A DNA stretch of 64,000 nt, from positions 15,165,001 through 15,229,000 of the forward strand of contig CM062219.1 in assembly GCA_031216445.1 (NCBI GenBank), given 5' to 3'. Source of the stretch: Lateolabrax maculatus (Eukaryota > Chordata > Actinopteri > Acropomatiformes > Lateolabracidae). The translations under genes and the position numbers were made by a program. The notes under the pieces are model-generated. The model worked only from the letters and a program-made list of their open reading frames with translations, ran no database searches and had not been told where the DNA came from. Numbering within the stretch: position 1 is the first letter of the stretch; each line of letters begins with the position of its first letter. Shown in pieces: positions 36,335 through 48,154 of this stretch.

Positions 36335-38540
36335 TGCATGCCGTATGTTCTGGCTTCAGTCAGGGATTGGATGAGTCACATTCGAGCACTGAGTTTTCTC
36401 ATTTAAGGGATGAAACCATTTGGCAGAGAAGCCATTTAGCACAATAAGAAAAATTGGAGCCTGTGACAAAGTACTGTCGCACCTAATGGGCAATTAATGT
36501 CTAATTTTGAAGAAGGAACATGAATGGTATGAATGAGCATTCATTTTCTCCCCTTGTTACACTACTTTAAACCCTGTCTGCAGAAAATGTATTTATTTCC
36601 ATAAAATGGTGTTCTTAAGCCTCAGGCAATTAATATAAGAATATGAAGATTCTGCATGAATGTGAATGTATTTGAGAAAAAGAAAAAGAAAATAATTGTT
36701 ACAAATTGCCATTTTTGTGTTGCCGTTGTGTTGCTAAAAAGTAGAAGCAGTAGTGAGTCCATTGTTTTTTTTTGTTTTTTTTTATATCGCTCTGTTCAAA
36801 GCAGGTAAAATTACACTAAACATTGGGCACTAAAGCAATACATTCACCTTTCTTTAACAGCATGTGCTGAGCAGGAAACATGAACACATGAAAACGATCA
36901 TAAACTAGCTGAGATTTACCATCATGCACCACCTACTCAGGTGAATTCCAAGTTCAGGAGCAGCTTTGGCCTGACAGCTGTTCAGTATCAGATACTCATT
37001 CCCTGAAAGCTTGATGGAGGACAGCAGCTGTACCTTGGATTGAAAAAAAAAAAAAAGTTAAAAACTGCTTTAACCTACAGCAAAATCTCCTTCTTCTATG
37101 CTTTTTTGGGCAAGTTCAGGATACTACAAAAATATTCAGTTTCTACACAATTTAGCTAAATACACTGTACAAAGTCAAGTCATACAGTGTCAAACTATTG
37201 CCTCCTCATAGTTTTGAAGCTCCACCAATATCAAGGGACTGATTGGCGAAGCAAGGATTGTTTGGGCTGGGGCATAGGGTTTAGGATGGGTTGGACTTGT
37301 GACTGTGTAAGCAGGCCAATGGAGCCACAGAATAGCCACCAGGAATAGCTCCCCTGCTAATCCCTTGGCCCATCAAATCTCAACCAGTGAAGAACAGTGC
37401 TCAGCCCACCCCGCCTGAACTCTACAATAGTGCTGCAAATGTAATTCCAACCGTTTTTATCTCAAAAATCCATCCACTGTTGTCAGTAGCTCACTTTAGG
37501 ACTGGGAGGGTAAACATGACACCCAGACATCGCAAACCTTCTTCTTCAACTTGCAATTTTATACAGTCCCTGAATTTTTATTGCAAGTGAGGATGGAAAA
37601 TGGCCTTTCCCATTTATCAGAGAAAACGCAAAAAGGTTCATCTGGACGCAGACATCAGAGAGTAAATCTACTCCCCCAGCAGATCTGGTGTGAGTCTGTG
37701 AGAGTGTTTCTCAGGAGACATGTTGATTTTGATATCTGCAAGTATGCAGTCATGGTGTGGTTGGCCTGACTGAGTGTATGCTTGCGATTTCAATTTGCTT
37801 GTCCATCACATAGAGGTGATGGTATGTGTGTCATTTTAAGGCGACAGGGACATTTTGCTCCTTCAGTACCTGTCGTGATGAATATATGAGAAAGCAGAAA
37901 AGCAGAGAAATAAAGGGAAAGGGAGAAATCACGGACAATCATGAAATTGTAATTGCAGTACGCTTCATTTAGCTGAATACACACAGACAAAATAAAATTA
38001 GTGCCCATTTGCAAACCCAGTATTATGATGCATTCTCTGGGCATGACCTCACTTTACACCAAGCATTATTATCCCGCTACAGATGGTAGCTTTATAGAGA
38101 CTGTGAACTGATCTGGCACCAACCCATATGTAAACACAGGGAAGGGCTTGAAGAAAGATTGACATCAGTCTATTCTCTATCTTCCTTTGTCTGCCCCTGT
38201 GACAATAATCCAAACCATCTGACTAGTATTATGATGCTAAACCCAGGTTAAAGCATTTTTAACCTACATTTGAGCTTCCCTTTTAGCCTTGTCATTTAGC
38301 CATTACATCCTCCTCCAGATCCTTACATATCTAAGAAGTTATAGGTCGCGTCTTTGGAATTGCAGTGTGTTTGCTATCTCGTCCTGATAGAGCAGTCACT
38401 CTCATCCACGTTGTCCCCTGCCTGCCCCCACCATGCTGTCTGACTCTGAAGAATCTCTTGGTGATGTCTGCCATCTGGAGTCTGATCCTTTCATCATCGC
38501 CCCACCTGGTTGTGGAAATCCAGCTGCATCCTGCCCCATC
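36335..38540. other. Non-coding, no firm element
   Basis: The stretch at 36370-36520 (GGCAATTAATGTCTAATTTTG) has the texture of conserved non-coding sequence. Poly-T runs occur near 36764-36785 and a poly-A run at 37042-37056. Short ORFs at 37387-37769 have no motif support. Confidence 0.45.
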
Positions 38541-38545
38541 TGCAG

Positions 38546-38691
38546 ACCTCAGTGCCCTACTGAAAAAAAGAATCGGCTATTTCCAAAGCCAGGAACTCTC
38601 CCAGCTGAGGGCCAAGAAAAACAGCCTGGGACCGCCTGAGAGTGCCATCCTCAACCTGGGAAATTTCCCTCTTCAAAACCAACAAGTGGAA
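38546..38691 (+). CDS. Candidate isolated protein-coding exon, unknown family
   Basis: A pyrimidine-rich stretch ending CCCCATCTGCAG (to 38545) is a good splice acceptor, and GAA|GTGAGT at 38691/38692 is a strong donor. Between them the frame is open for 48 codons plus two bases, beginning LSALLKKRIGYFQSQELSQL and ending FPLQNQQVE. Codon third positions are mostly C or G (ctc, gcc, ctg, atc, aac), unlike the A+T-rich surroundings. The peptide is Lys/Gln/Leu-rich and may be helical. No family is recognised. The open frame extends upstream to 38365, and an overlapping frame starts at 38433 with ACCATGC context, so the exon limits are uncertain. It could instead belong to a non-coding RNA, a pseudogene or a retroelement. 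No partner exon was found in the window. Confidence 0.3.
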
Positions 38692-38957
38692 GTGAGTGTA
38701 GCAGACAGTTTTTTGACCTCTCATTTAACATTGTTTATTCAGTCATTGCACATGGGCCATATAGTTGGGATATGACTGAAAACACTCTCCCCAAAATACT
38801 CTACTCTGTTGACATTTCAGTAGTGTCCATGTCTATCTTTCCTTCAAGGGAAAGGTTGAGATAAATTCTCACAAACAGAAGATTGTCCAGGACACTGAAA
38901 TCTTCATAGTGGGCTGTCTTCTGCTAAAGCTAAGGGGTTGAAAGACATTCAATGGCT

Positions 38958-39527
38958 CTTACTGTGAAGGAAATCTTAGAGCTGGTTCACTCTAACAAGA
39001 AGTTTCAGGAGACTGGGATGTCTTACACAGGAATATTTATTGAAGCTTGATCGAGGAGAAAAGGGAAACACCACGTGTGAATCACAGTGTACTGTTACCC
39101 AAATCTGAAGATGGTGTCCTGAAGCTCAGTATTTAACCCTCCCCAGAACTGATAAGTTCCGTTATATCCAAATAGTGTTATTCCTAACTCAGTCTGTCAT
39201 GTGTGATGACTCTATTGGATATCAGATCCAAACAAGGAAAGCATCAACCATTGCTGGCCTAGCAACAGCATAGCCTCTCTACAGTCTCTCTTATCCAGCG
39301 TCAACAACCAAGCTCCAGCCTGTTGTGTCTAAACCCGAAAACAGAAGATATCTAGCAGACCTTGGTCTACCAGATGCTAGAGCCAACTCGGCCTTGTCTG
39401 GCACACAGAGTGAGACAGGCGAACAGAGACAGACAGTTGACCTGACCTGTGAAGCACTGTCTTAAGTTACCTTTAACCTACAAGAGGGAAGTTTAACATA
39501 CAGGAAGGAAAATTCCTTCACACTTAC
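38958..39527 (+). mobile_element. Solo LTR, copy B (560 bp) with 5-bp target duplication
   Basis: The LTR runs 38963-39522, in the same orientation as copy A (34609-35169), with the same ends TGTGAAGGAA and TTCCTTCACA. Its target duplication is CTTAC (38958-38962 and 39523-39527), different from that of copy A. The two are therefore independent insertions, not the two LTRs of one provirus. By hand alignment they differ at about 29 positions, near 95% identity. Like copy A it has no internal region. It lies 271 bases downstream of the candidate exon. Confidence 0.85.
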
Positions 39528-39740
39528 CCCAATGCTATATTCTTCCCAGCAACATCCACCAGATCCTCTGGTGAGATATTATCTGACTAGATGTGAACAA
39601 AAACAATAAAAATACAGGACACTGTTCTGATAGTGTTTTTTAATGGCTTTCTGGGTATCTCAAACATCAGCAGGGAGTTATCTTTCAGAGAAACCAATGG
39701 TTACCTCTGTGACCCAAATGTAAGCTAATACATGAGAGGC

Positions 39741-40130
39741 ACATCCTGGGGCTACCACACAGGAAGCTTCATCCAGTCCATAACTCAACTGTCTGTCTTT
39801 TTTATTTCTCCTTTTCTCACTATCAGTCTGTCCATCACCCAGCTTGGTGACATTGCTGTTTATAATATGCATAGTATTTTCATCCCGCAGGAATAACCTG
39901 GTAGCTTTATTCATGCTTTGATTTGTAGTATTTTTTTTTAAATTGGTACCCTGTCTGTGTTCCTGCATGTCTGTCTGACTCACTATATGTCTCTCTGTGT
40001 CTCTGTCTGTCATCCAGCCAGTTAATACTATCTGTAATGTGTTACTTTCATCCAGGAGGAATAAGCAGGTAGCTTTGTCTAAACCATGATTTCCCAGGTG
40101 ACTCCTGACATGCCTTCCTTTTTTAAATGA
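39741..40130. repeat. Degenerate tandem repeat, three units of ~140-168 bp
   Basis: A phrase beginning CATCC and reading through 'caggaataacctggtagctt' in the middle copy recurs at about 39741, 39881 and 40049. The second and third copies share 'GGAATAA.C.GGTAGCTTT'. TCTGTCTG-type simple sequence fills the spacers. On the minus strand the repeat keeps a 152-codon frame open (39678-40136). The frame repeats GLDKATCLFL / MNKATRLFLRDENT / GLDEASCVV. The repeated peptide is a consequence of the DNA repeat; no known protein is recognised. Confidence 0.6.
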
Positions 40131-40139
40131 ATTCATTCC

Positions 40140-41385
40140 ACCATCCAGCCACTTCTATCTACATACTGAAACTAATAAACTAAGCCCTACGTAAGAGCTG
40201 ACCGCTCCTAAATGAGCTAAAATAAAACACAAACACAGATGGGGAGGTACCGCAACCCATTATGCCAACCAGATATGTGTGTGTGGGTGTGTGTGTGTGC
40301 CAAATTAGGTGATCAGAGTGTATTGTGTTAGAGATAGAGACCATGTTGTGTTATTGCACTACAGTACATCCATTATAATCGCTCGCTGAAAATCCCAGCA
40401 GGCTTTAGTCCCTTAATCCTCCCTTGATAACGCTAAAATAACACCATTATTCTGGGAGTTACACATTCTTTTACCTCCAGTGGACAACCTTTTTGAAAGT
40501 ATTTCAAAGTTTAAAGTGTCTCAACTTTAAAAACAGTGAACATTCTTCATTATGTAGAGGTCAATCTTTATACCTATCATTATTCCACATGAAGAGTAAT
40601 GGCCTAATACTGACAAATGGTAAATGGAAAATCCATTGGAAAAGATGCAGACAGATAGTGTATGTTATAGGGGAAAAAGGGGTGTTACAAGCCATAATAT
40701 GGATGTGAGACCGAAAATAGAGAGGACTAAATTTGGTAAATTAATGCTTAGCCAGTGGCAGGGCCTAACAGAATCCCCTGCTTGCTCTGATAAAGTGTGC
40801 CAGATGTGTGGATTTTTGTGTGAAAGCTTGAAAGTGTAAACAGGAAGTTTATTCCCTTGTCATGGTGCAGCGATGGGAGGCGGTGATGGGTGCATTAATC
40901 AACTCTTTGACAAATGGGGGGAAAAAAGATTCCCAAAATAACGTCAGTTAAAATAATACCATGGGCAGCTGCTCTCATACCAGAAGTACACTGGTTGGAT
41001 GCTGTCAAGCATGGAATGGGGAAAACTGGTGCAATTGAGTTATTGCTAAAGAATTAAAAATATTTATGTAGCAAGGCAAAGCAAAGGCAAAGCAAAGGCT
41101 TTATACTTTTCTCAGGAACTGGCAAACCAAATCAGAGCTCAAATGCCATTTTGCTACATTTGTTTACATTTGTGTCTGTTGGATTAGGGACCTTACTGGA
41201 GCCAGGATAATTCTGGTGGGGAGAGTGAAATCCCATTTTAGACCCTAAACTCCCAACTCATCCATTGGAGCTGCTCTAACCCTATGTCCAGACAAGAATG
41301 ACAAAATTGGATGAACATGCAATACCCTGGATTACTTTTAGTGACAATGTTTATAAGCTATATAATATCTGTGCAACTAATATCT
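40140..41385. other. Non-coding; TG array and short AAAGGC-type repeat
   Basis: An interrupted TG array lies at 40277-40300. GGCAAAGCAAAGGCAAAGCAAAGGC at 41075-41100 is a short tandem repeat. The ORFs at 40493-40839 are unremarkable. Confidence 0.55.
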
Positions 41386-41389
41386 GTGC

Positions 41390-41480
41390 AAGATTTAGAT
41401 TCTGGCACAATATGGTTACGGTATGGTTAAAGTTAAGCAACAAAACCACTTGGTTAGGTTTAGAGGTGCGGTTACTTTGA
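41390..41480 (+). repeat. Relic of a dispersed fish repeat
   Basis: 'ttaagcaacaaaaccacttg' followed by GTTAGGTTTAG matches a phrase I know from widespread fish repeats. A related phrase, GTTAGGTTTTGGCAACAAAA, occurs at 47876-47895. Confidence 0.4.
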
Positions 41481-41484
41481 TGAA

Positions 41485-42970
41485 ATTAACACCACAGTAG
41501 TGTAATCAGCAATGCATTGCTCTACACAGAGAGCAATAATAATTTATCAGATTTGCTTGGTGCTAATCCCCAGAAGTTAGACTTGCTCAGATTTGTGTTC
41601 TGCTCATCTGCAGCAGTCCAAGAAGCCTCCTGTTTACGCACAACTGCACAGGTGAAATTAACATAAAAAAACAGTAAGATATTTTGGAAACCCTTCTTCA
41701 ACATACTTTTTCTTTAATTGTGTTCTTTTGAAAAAATGGGTCACTGGGATTCATTTCCTGTTTGTCTCACAAGGCCATCTCATCCAGTAAAGCCTCCAAC
41801 AGGTGGCCATAGTTAGAGCCTATTAAACTCTCTATTTCAATCCATCCATCCCTGTTTATCCCTCCATCCCGCCCTCCTTCTGTGTGTCTCAACTCATTGA
41901 GTCAGGTCTCAAAGTAGCAGCATTTAGAGTAGATTTCTCTCTACGTCCCTCCAGATCCCTCTACAATCATCTGTGCTTTTCTCTTTCAGTCTGCTTCGGT
42001 CTTATTGTCTATCATTCCATTATCTCACCATGCCCGTAGTGATACATTTAAATGTGGGTTTGTGGCTCCCCTGGAGGCAAGTTTAACGTGTTCACATTGC
42101 ACAGTATTATGTTTTTCTCTTTGGTAGTTCTAGTAAAATGTCAAGTTCAGGATGCAAAACTAAAATGGTTCTCTGCAGCAGTGATGGTGAACAGCACGTG
42201 ACTGATGATATAACTAATTCAAACGTGAAAAAAAATAATAATAAAATAATCCAGAATTGATACACACTCAACAAACCTCCTAACAGCACATTAATTAGTC
42301 GCCCAACCTGTCAGCTCTTTCTCCATCAGCAGAGAGATGGCAGCATAATTCTTACAAATGAGCCTTTGCTGATTTAAAGCCCCATTAAAGTTTGCCCTTG
42401 AAGGGGAAAGGTAGGTAATTTCACCAGATCACCATCTCACACTTATGTGAGATCATTCTCCAACAAAAACAACAACATCTGCCAGAATCGTTAAAACACC
42501 ATAATGCTAGGAAAGAGGGGGAAGAACACCCCCAACCATCCATGTGCACACACACATACAAAATGTTTAATCAGAAGAAAAAACTTGCTCTTACCCACAG
42601 CTGTGGCCCAATATTGGTGCTTTAACACACATTGCTATGAAGTGAGGTAGATTCAGGAGAACATAAGTTTGGACTGAGGTGACCTGAGATTGAACCCCAT
42701 TTCTATAGTTTATTAGTTTATTCTATAGCATATTTTTGCGAGTTTTACTTTAAAAACAGTCTCACTTTCTCCTGATAACTGAGATTTATGGTTGTTGTAT
42801 AACACAAATTATAGGTAAAATAATTAACTAACTACTACTAACAATTACTATGGCCAAAATATGTACTTATCTTATTGAAAACATTATGCAAAGACACACA
42901 TGCTAAAGTCTACCAGCAAACAAATGCATACACACACAAACACGCCTTTGTACAGCTATACTTGTGATGA
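41485..42970. other. Non-coding, no recognisable element
   Basis: ATCCATCCATCCC near 41843 is a short tetranucleotide patch. A phrase near 42690 (GATTGAACCCCAT) hints at another worn repeat. No coding signal. Confidence 0.5.
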
Positions 42971-42974
42971 CATT

Positions 42975-43240
42975 CATTGACATAATGCATTCCCCAGCCC
43001 CTTACCCTAACCTTGACCATCAAAACTAAATGCCTGACCCCAACCCTTACCCTGACCTGAACCTAAACTCAATACTAACCTGAACCTCAAACCCAAGTCT
43101 TAACCCTCAAACAGCCTGTTGAAGGTGTCTCAGAAAGTGAGGACCGGCCAAAATGTCCTCACTTTCCGAAAAAATGTCCTCACTCCCATGGTCTAAAACT
43201 CAAACTTGTTCTCACAAAGATAGTTGTACAAGGGCGCACA
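42975..43240 (+). repeat. 'gtcctcac / accctaacc' dispersed fish repeat
   Basis: TTACCCTAACCTTGACC and related C/T/A-rich phrases (43004-43110) lead to 'aaaatgtcctcactttccg' given twice in near-tandem (43150-43185), then TCTCACAAAGATAGTTGTACAAG and a CA array. This is a well-known type of repeat in fish genomes, usually next to CA microsatellites. A reverse-oriented relative lies at 52085-52315. Confidence 0.6.
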
Positions 43241-43265
43241 CACACACGCACACACCCACACACAA
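43237..43265. repeat. (CA)n microsatellite, interrupted
   Basis: CA array with GC and CCC interruptions, attached to the end of the preceding dispersed repeat. Confidence 0.85.
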
Positions 43266-43369
43266 ACATATCATAGTTGACAGTGATTGGCATCATCCAG
43301 CTGACATAGTTTTAGGTGGAATAAAGTTGTCAGTATGAAGCCCAGAGGTGCTGAAAGAGACAATCACTG

Positions 43370-43720
43370 TGTGTGCACCGAAGTGTATATTTACGTTATG
43401 TGGACACATTGTTCAGATAGTGACACTGTGGGGACTCACCTCCCCTCTTGAGACAAGTTATGTACCCACAAGATGAACTACTACATTTTGGGGTCAAAAC
43501 TTAGTTTTGGGGCCAAATTACAATTATGATTAAGTGATGGTTAGATTAAAAGAAAGATGGTCTATAGCCTGAGGGTATAGCTCATGGTGCACAGGCACAG
43601 GGAAAATAATAGGGGTTGCAGTTAGGCACGTAGTGGTTATGGTTAATTTAGGTTAAGCCTCCAGGAAAGAAATGTAAGTCAATACAATGCCCTCACAAGA
43701 ACTGTAATAGGAACTGGGAA
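43370..43720 (+). repeat. Second copy of the 'gtcctcac' fish repeat type
   Basis: Phrases such as 'gtggggactcacctcccctc', 'acattttggggtcaaaac', 'tagttaggcacgtagtgg' in part, and 'aagcctccaggaaagaaatg' follow the order of the same repeat class. They end with CCCTCACAAGAAC. The copy is diverged and its ends are approximate. Confidence 0.45.
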
Positions 43721-43724
43721 AAGA

Positions 43725-45545
43725 GCAAGAGATAAAGAAAGGTTTGGTAGTGTGTAGAAATAAAGAAACTGTTTTATAATTTAGTCACATTAACACTGAA
43801 TCACATAGAAACTTGTTCTCACAGGTCTTCGGTTTCCTGGAGTTTTATACTTGCACGTACATGTATGTAAATACATGCATTTGATGGTATGAGCATATTT
43901 CACATGTTTTTTTATCTTTTGTTAAATATGCAAATACAACATTAACTATCATTCATTCCCAGGACTGTATCTACTAATGAAACTAAATGTGTTTTTAAGT
44001 AAGGTTGGTGCATTAATACAGAAATTAATGGAATTAAAGGCACTATTACCAATTCTAAATACAATATCACAAGAAAAAACTGTTTCCTTAGCTTTCTTAT
44101 GGCTAGAATGTATGAAAAAAAGATAACGTTTATCAATTTTACACACCACTACAAAGCAGAAATATTAACCTAAGATCAATGTTTTAAAAATTAAGCTTGC
44201 CCAGATGTCTTGTTTATATCAATTATCTATTTTCCTTTTGCAGTTTTCTCTCTCTGCTGCTGTAATTAAATGTTGACTGTTGTCAAATCCTGCTGTTCTT
44301 TGCCAACTCAGCAGATCAATAGAGAAGAATGTCAAATCAAACCAAACCAATACTGTCTGTGTCTCGCCCTAGCCAAGTTAAGCAGATCTGACTGGAGACA
44401 TTGCATTTACTCTCATATACGCTGTATCACTCAGTCACTTCTTATCAGTTCATCAGAGCATGTAAGGACATGTCATTCTTTGGCCATAATAAGGTTATTT
44501 TATACTCTCTCTGCTTTCTGCTTCTTAATAAATATGCATGCTGAGGGCTGGGACATTTCTGGTTGATTAATTTCAAAGTATAATATATCTGTATGGTTTG
44601 TGCAGCACTGCTCAAAAAAGAGGCAATTTCGACTGCCTGCAAACACAAGCCCACATACAAAAAAAAATAATTTCTATTCACAACAGTATATTGGTGTCCT
44701 AATATGTATACACTGCAAACATACACACTCATCAATAAAACAAGTAAAACAGTACACAAGAAAATCTGAAAGAGACAAATCATAGGATGCAGCCAGCCTC
44801 CAGAAGCTGCCTCCTCCATCTAATGGTCAGAATCAGTGGACCAGACACAGCTACCTGAGCTACTTCAACACAACTCCCCAGTGAATTAAAGTTTTTCAAA
44901 CAACCACACCAGAAACCTAATGTGAACAGAGGTTTCGGCCGTCTTTTTGGGATTCATATATAAATACTGTACATTTGCTATGGTCATGACGTGTGATGTC
45001 AATAGTGTTTCTCCTTCTACATCATGTGCAGTCTAAAGCTGTAGATCTAGACTGGTTACAGGTCTGCTACTGCATCCCTTCTACCCACAGTAACCAGTGA
45101 TTTAGAATATTTCAGAGTTTTTTTTTGTTGTTGTCATATTTCCTTTCTCCCTTTGACAGCCAAGTGCAGTTAATTGTGTTGTGTGTTGTGTTTTTTTTTT
45201 TTTTTTTATCACAGATTGTTTGGCTTTTAAATAACATTGTTTACCTCAAAAACTTGCCATCCAGTTTTTGTGCTGGAAGCAAACTTATTTTGCATTGCAT
45301 TGCTATTTCAAAATAACCTTTCAAAGTACACATTTAGATTGTGACATGTGCTCTCTGTTTCTAACTATAAAAAGTTCAAAATAGTACTAAAGCAGGTCAG
45401 TCAGGGATGGCTGTTTTCAGCAGGAAGCTTAATTATCATAAAGTGTTTAAATGCTGAATGTGTTTCAGAGTGAGATTTAACAAGCTGATGAGGAAGCACA
45501 GACACGACCTGACCTCAGTATTAAAATCCACCAGAAATAGATTAG
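43725..45545. other. Non-coding, no recognisable element
   Basis: A poly-T run lies at 45191-45207. The 124-codon minus-strand ORF at 44445-44819 is hydrophobic in places but matches no family and lies in A+T-rich sequence. I regard it as chance. Confidence 0.5.
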
Positions 45546-45548
45546 CTC

Positions 45549-45549
<1 letters not shown>

Positions 45550-45592
<43 letters not shown>

Positions 45593-45593
45593 T
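45550..45593. repeat. (TG)n microsatellite
   Basis: About 19 uninterrupted TG units, then GGGTGTG. Confidence 0.95.
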
Positions 45594-45702
45594 GAATGTG
45601 CTTAAAAGATGCAGTCCTTAAGTGGAGCAGAATATGCTGGAAGTCAGCCCAAAACAAAGCTCAAAACACGACCTGACACCTATACGTATCTACTCTTGTA
45701 CT

Positions 45703-45750
45703 CTGTCTGTGTGTGTGTGTGTGTGTGTATCTGTGTGTGTGGGTGTGTGC
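45703..45750. repeat. (TG)n microsatellite, interrupted
   Basis: TG array with ATCTG and GGG interruptions, 110 bases after the previous array. Confidence 0.9.
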
Positions 45751-45754
45751 TGTT

Positions 45755-47650
45755 CCACTGATGCATTGGTATACAGTATCACTGTATATAGAGGCATGTG
45801 TGTAAGGTATATAAAAACTATCCATGACTTTTATTATTATATTTTTTTTTCCCTTCCCACACGCCCCTCCCTTCACCTAGACCCATTTAAGGCCTAAATG
45901 GCTTAAAGGTTTATAATATCCTTCTCGACTCAAACCTGCTCTGCTGAAACGAACCACAGCATATTTTTAACCAGTTGAAAGTCTGATGGTGTTTTTTTAG
46001 TGTGGATGACATTGTTATCACAGTTCATGTCTGAATGCACTAATCAATACTTCCAACATTGTTTTCCATCTTACCCTGCCCTTAACAATTAGTTACAGCT
46101 TTTTGCCACTATGACAATTGACTGGGCAGAAAGTGTCACCTCTTACCTCACTGTGCTGTTTTCTTGAAAACAGATTTGTCTGAAAGGGGAGCTATAATTA
46201 AATTTCAAACTTTAAAGCCGATTCTGATATAACCTAGAAAAAGTAGGGCTTTTGCAAGAGATTAATGGGGCCCAAACATTATTAATGGTTGACAATATGA
46301 TACTATCATTTTTTGTAAGTTTAGATTATGGAAAACACACCAAAAATGGTCAGAATATAATGACTTAATAAACAATACAATAGGTAAGTTTTTGTTTGAG
46401 AAATAACAAAAAAAAGTGGTTCCTTTCTTAGTTATATTTTATTTTCTACGGATGCTTTAAAAATGTGTGCTGCAAGGCGAATTGGTGCTTTATCAAGAGA
46501 TATACAAAGAACATTGTAGTGTTACTAACTAACCCTAGAGGGAAAGCACAGAGACTAATCCTCAAGGAATCTGATTCTCTAATAAGATGCACTGGGAACA
46601 TCTATCTACTATATTAGCTAACACTTAACGGAATTATACTAATTTATACTGCAAATATCCTTTTTATGGAGCCCAGCAAATATATTATATGTGAAGGATT
46701 AACTTCATGACAGTCATCATCTATACATTGAGTTTCTTGCTTGCAGTTTGTGTAATTAGCTCAGTTGTACTTGTTTACTTGTCTTTTGGTTGTTTTTGGT
46801 CTCACAACTGTTGTGAAAGTGTTTCTATAGATTCTACCTTTGTAGAATCAAATCAAAATGTTCAAATTCTCTGAGAGTAAGTGACCTCTGACCATTTTAG
46901 GTCTTCATGTACAGTACATTTTTTCAAGTGGAAGGGGCAGTGCACAACTTACACACCTCAGTTTTTTTGGTCTGGTTTCTGCTGATGTTTGCTGTTAGAG
47001 CCTCTAGGCTGTGGAATGATTTGCCTGAGGGGGGTGCTGGAGGATTTTCTTGGATGTACAGGGCAGAGGGCAGAGAAACAACCTGAACAGGTTGGTACTT
47101 CACCACAAGAGATAGTCAGACACAAAATGCATTCACGTGCACTTGTAAATTGCTGTACAAAACCATGCATGTCAAAGGAAACTGTGGACTAATTTGAACT
47201 ATTTGAGTAAACCAGACAACCTGGAGTTAATCTGACATGAACATGGGGAAGATAAGCAAACTCCACAGAGATAAGGGCTGATATTTAATGTTCTTGGTTT
47301 TCATCTTTCTATCTTTCTTTCAGTATGTGTTTCCAGCAGTGAATAACCTCTTTCAATACATATGTGACAAGAAGACTATCTCGAAATCTTTCATATGTTT
47401 TCTTTTTTTTTGCTCTGTAAACATCAGACTTAAAATCCCTTGATCTTTAGTTTGAGTTTTATTCAATTAGCTCAGAAAGTTTTAGTTTGAAAGTCAAGAG
47501 TTTCTCGTAGGGGCCTCACCTCAATTCAAACTCCTCCACTGCACCGTGCCAATTTACTGTCCTCGCCTCAGGTCAGAGACAGTCAACACAGGGATGAAAA
47601 GACACACTTTGGCGTGCACATTAGAGCTGCTCTCTTACATGCTCTCGTGC
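45755..47650. other. Non-coding, no firm element
   Basis: A phrase near 47255-47275 (GCAAACTCCACAGAGA) resembles a fragment of a common fish repeat. Otherwise nothing was recognised. Confidence 0.5.
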
Positions 47651-47652
47651 TC

Positions 47653-47654
<2 letters not shown>

Positions 47655-47688
<34 letters not shown>

Positions 47689-47709
47689 ACACAAAGACAC
47701 ACACCGACA
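47655..47709. repeat. (CA)n microsatellite
   Basis: A long CA array followed by CAGACACACACAAAGACACACACC-type imperfect units. Confidence 0.95.
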
Positions 47710-47834
47710 GACAAATGGAAAACATGTCACACACGAACAGAAAGGAATAATAATTTTTAAAAAATCACACATCGTTTCTGGTGCCCACAGCATTCAAAAG
47801 TTATGTTTGAAAACGGACACACATGTGCTGGACT

Positions 47835-47935
47835 TTGATACTGCAGACCGGGGTTTGGATCCTGAGTTCCACGTGGTTAGGTTTTGGCAACAAAAGCCTT
47901 TTAGTCAAGGTTAGTGAAAGATTTTTGTGTAAAGT
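47835..47935. repeat. Relic of a dispersed fish repeat
   Basis: 'gcagaccggggtttggatcc' followed by ACGTGGTTAGGTTTTGGCAACAAAA and GGTTAGTGAAAG is typical of a widespread fish repeat. It is related to the relic at 41390-41480. Confidence 0.4.
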
Positions 47936-48106
47936 AAATATGTCCTGTATCTGTTGACTTTCTCAGTATTTAAGACCATATATTCCCTTAATCGAACCAA
48001 AGACCTTGAGTGCCTAAACATAACCATCATTTCAAAAAAAGATCCCAAGTACACATTTGGATGCAGTAATGTCTTTACAAATGTTTATACAAACAGGACA
48101 TGTGGG

Positions 48107-48149
48107 ACACACACACACACACACACACCGACACACACATACACACACT
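48107..48149. repeat. (CA)n microsatellite, interrupted
   Basis: CA array with CCGA and CAT interruptions. Confidence 0.9.
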
Positions 48150-48154
48150 GTTGC

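Noticed and set aside
34609..39522. The two LTRs as the ends of a single retroelement
   Set aside because: Each copy is bounded on both sides by its own, different 5-bp duplication, and the sequence between shows no gag/pol, primer-binding site or polypurine tract.
43237..43265. CRISPR-like or other prokaryotic repeat arrays among the CA/TG tracts
   Set aside because: All tandem arrays are mono-, di- or short-unit simple repeats or minisatellites; none has conserved direct repeats with unique spacers.
44445..44819. 124-codon minus-strand ORF with hydrophobic segments
   Set aside because: Looks membrane-like only because of T/A-rich composition; no family recognised, no splice or promoter support.
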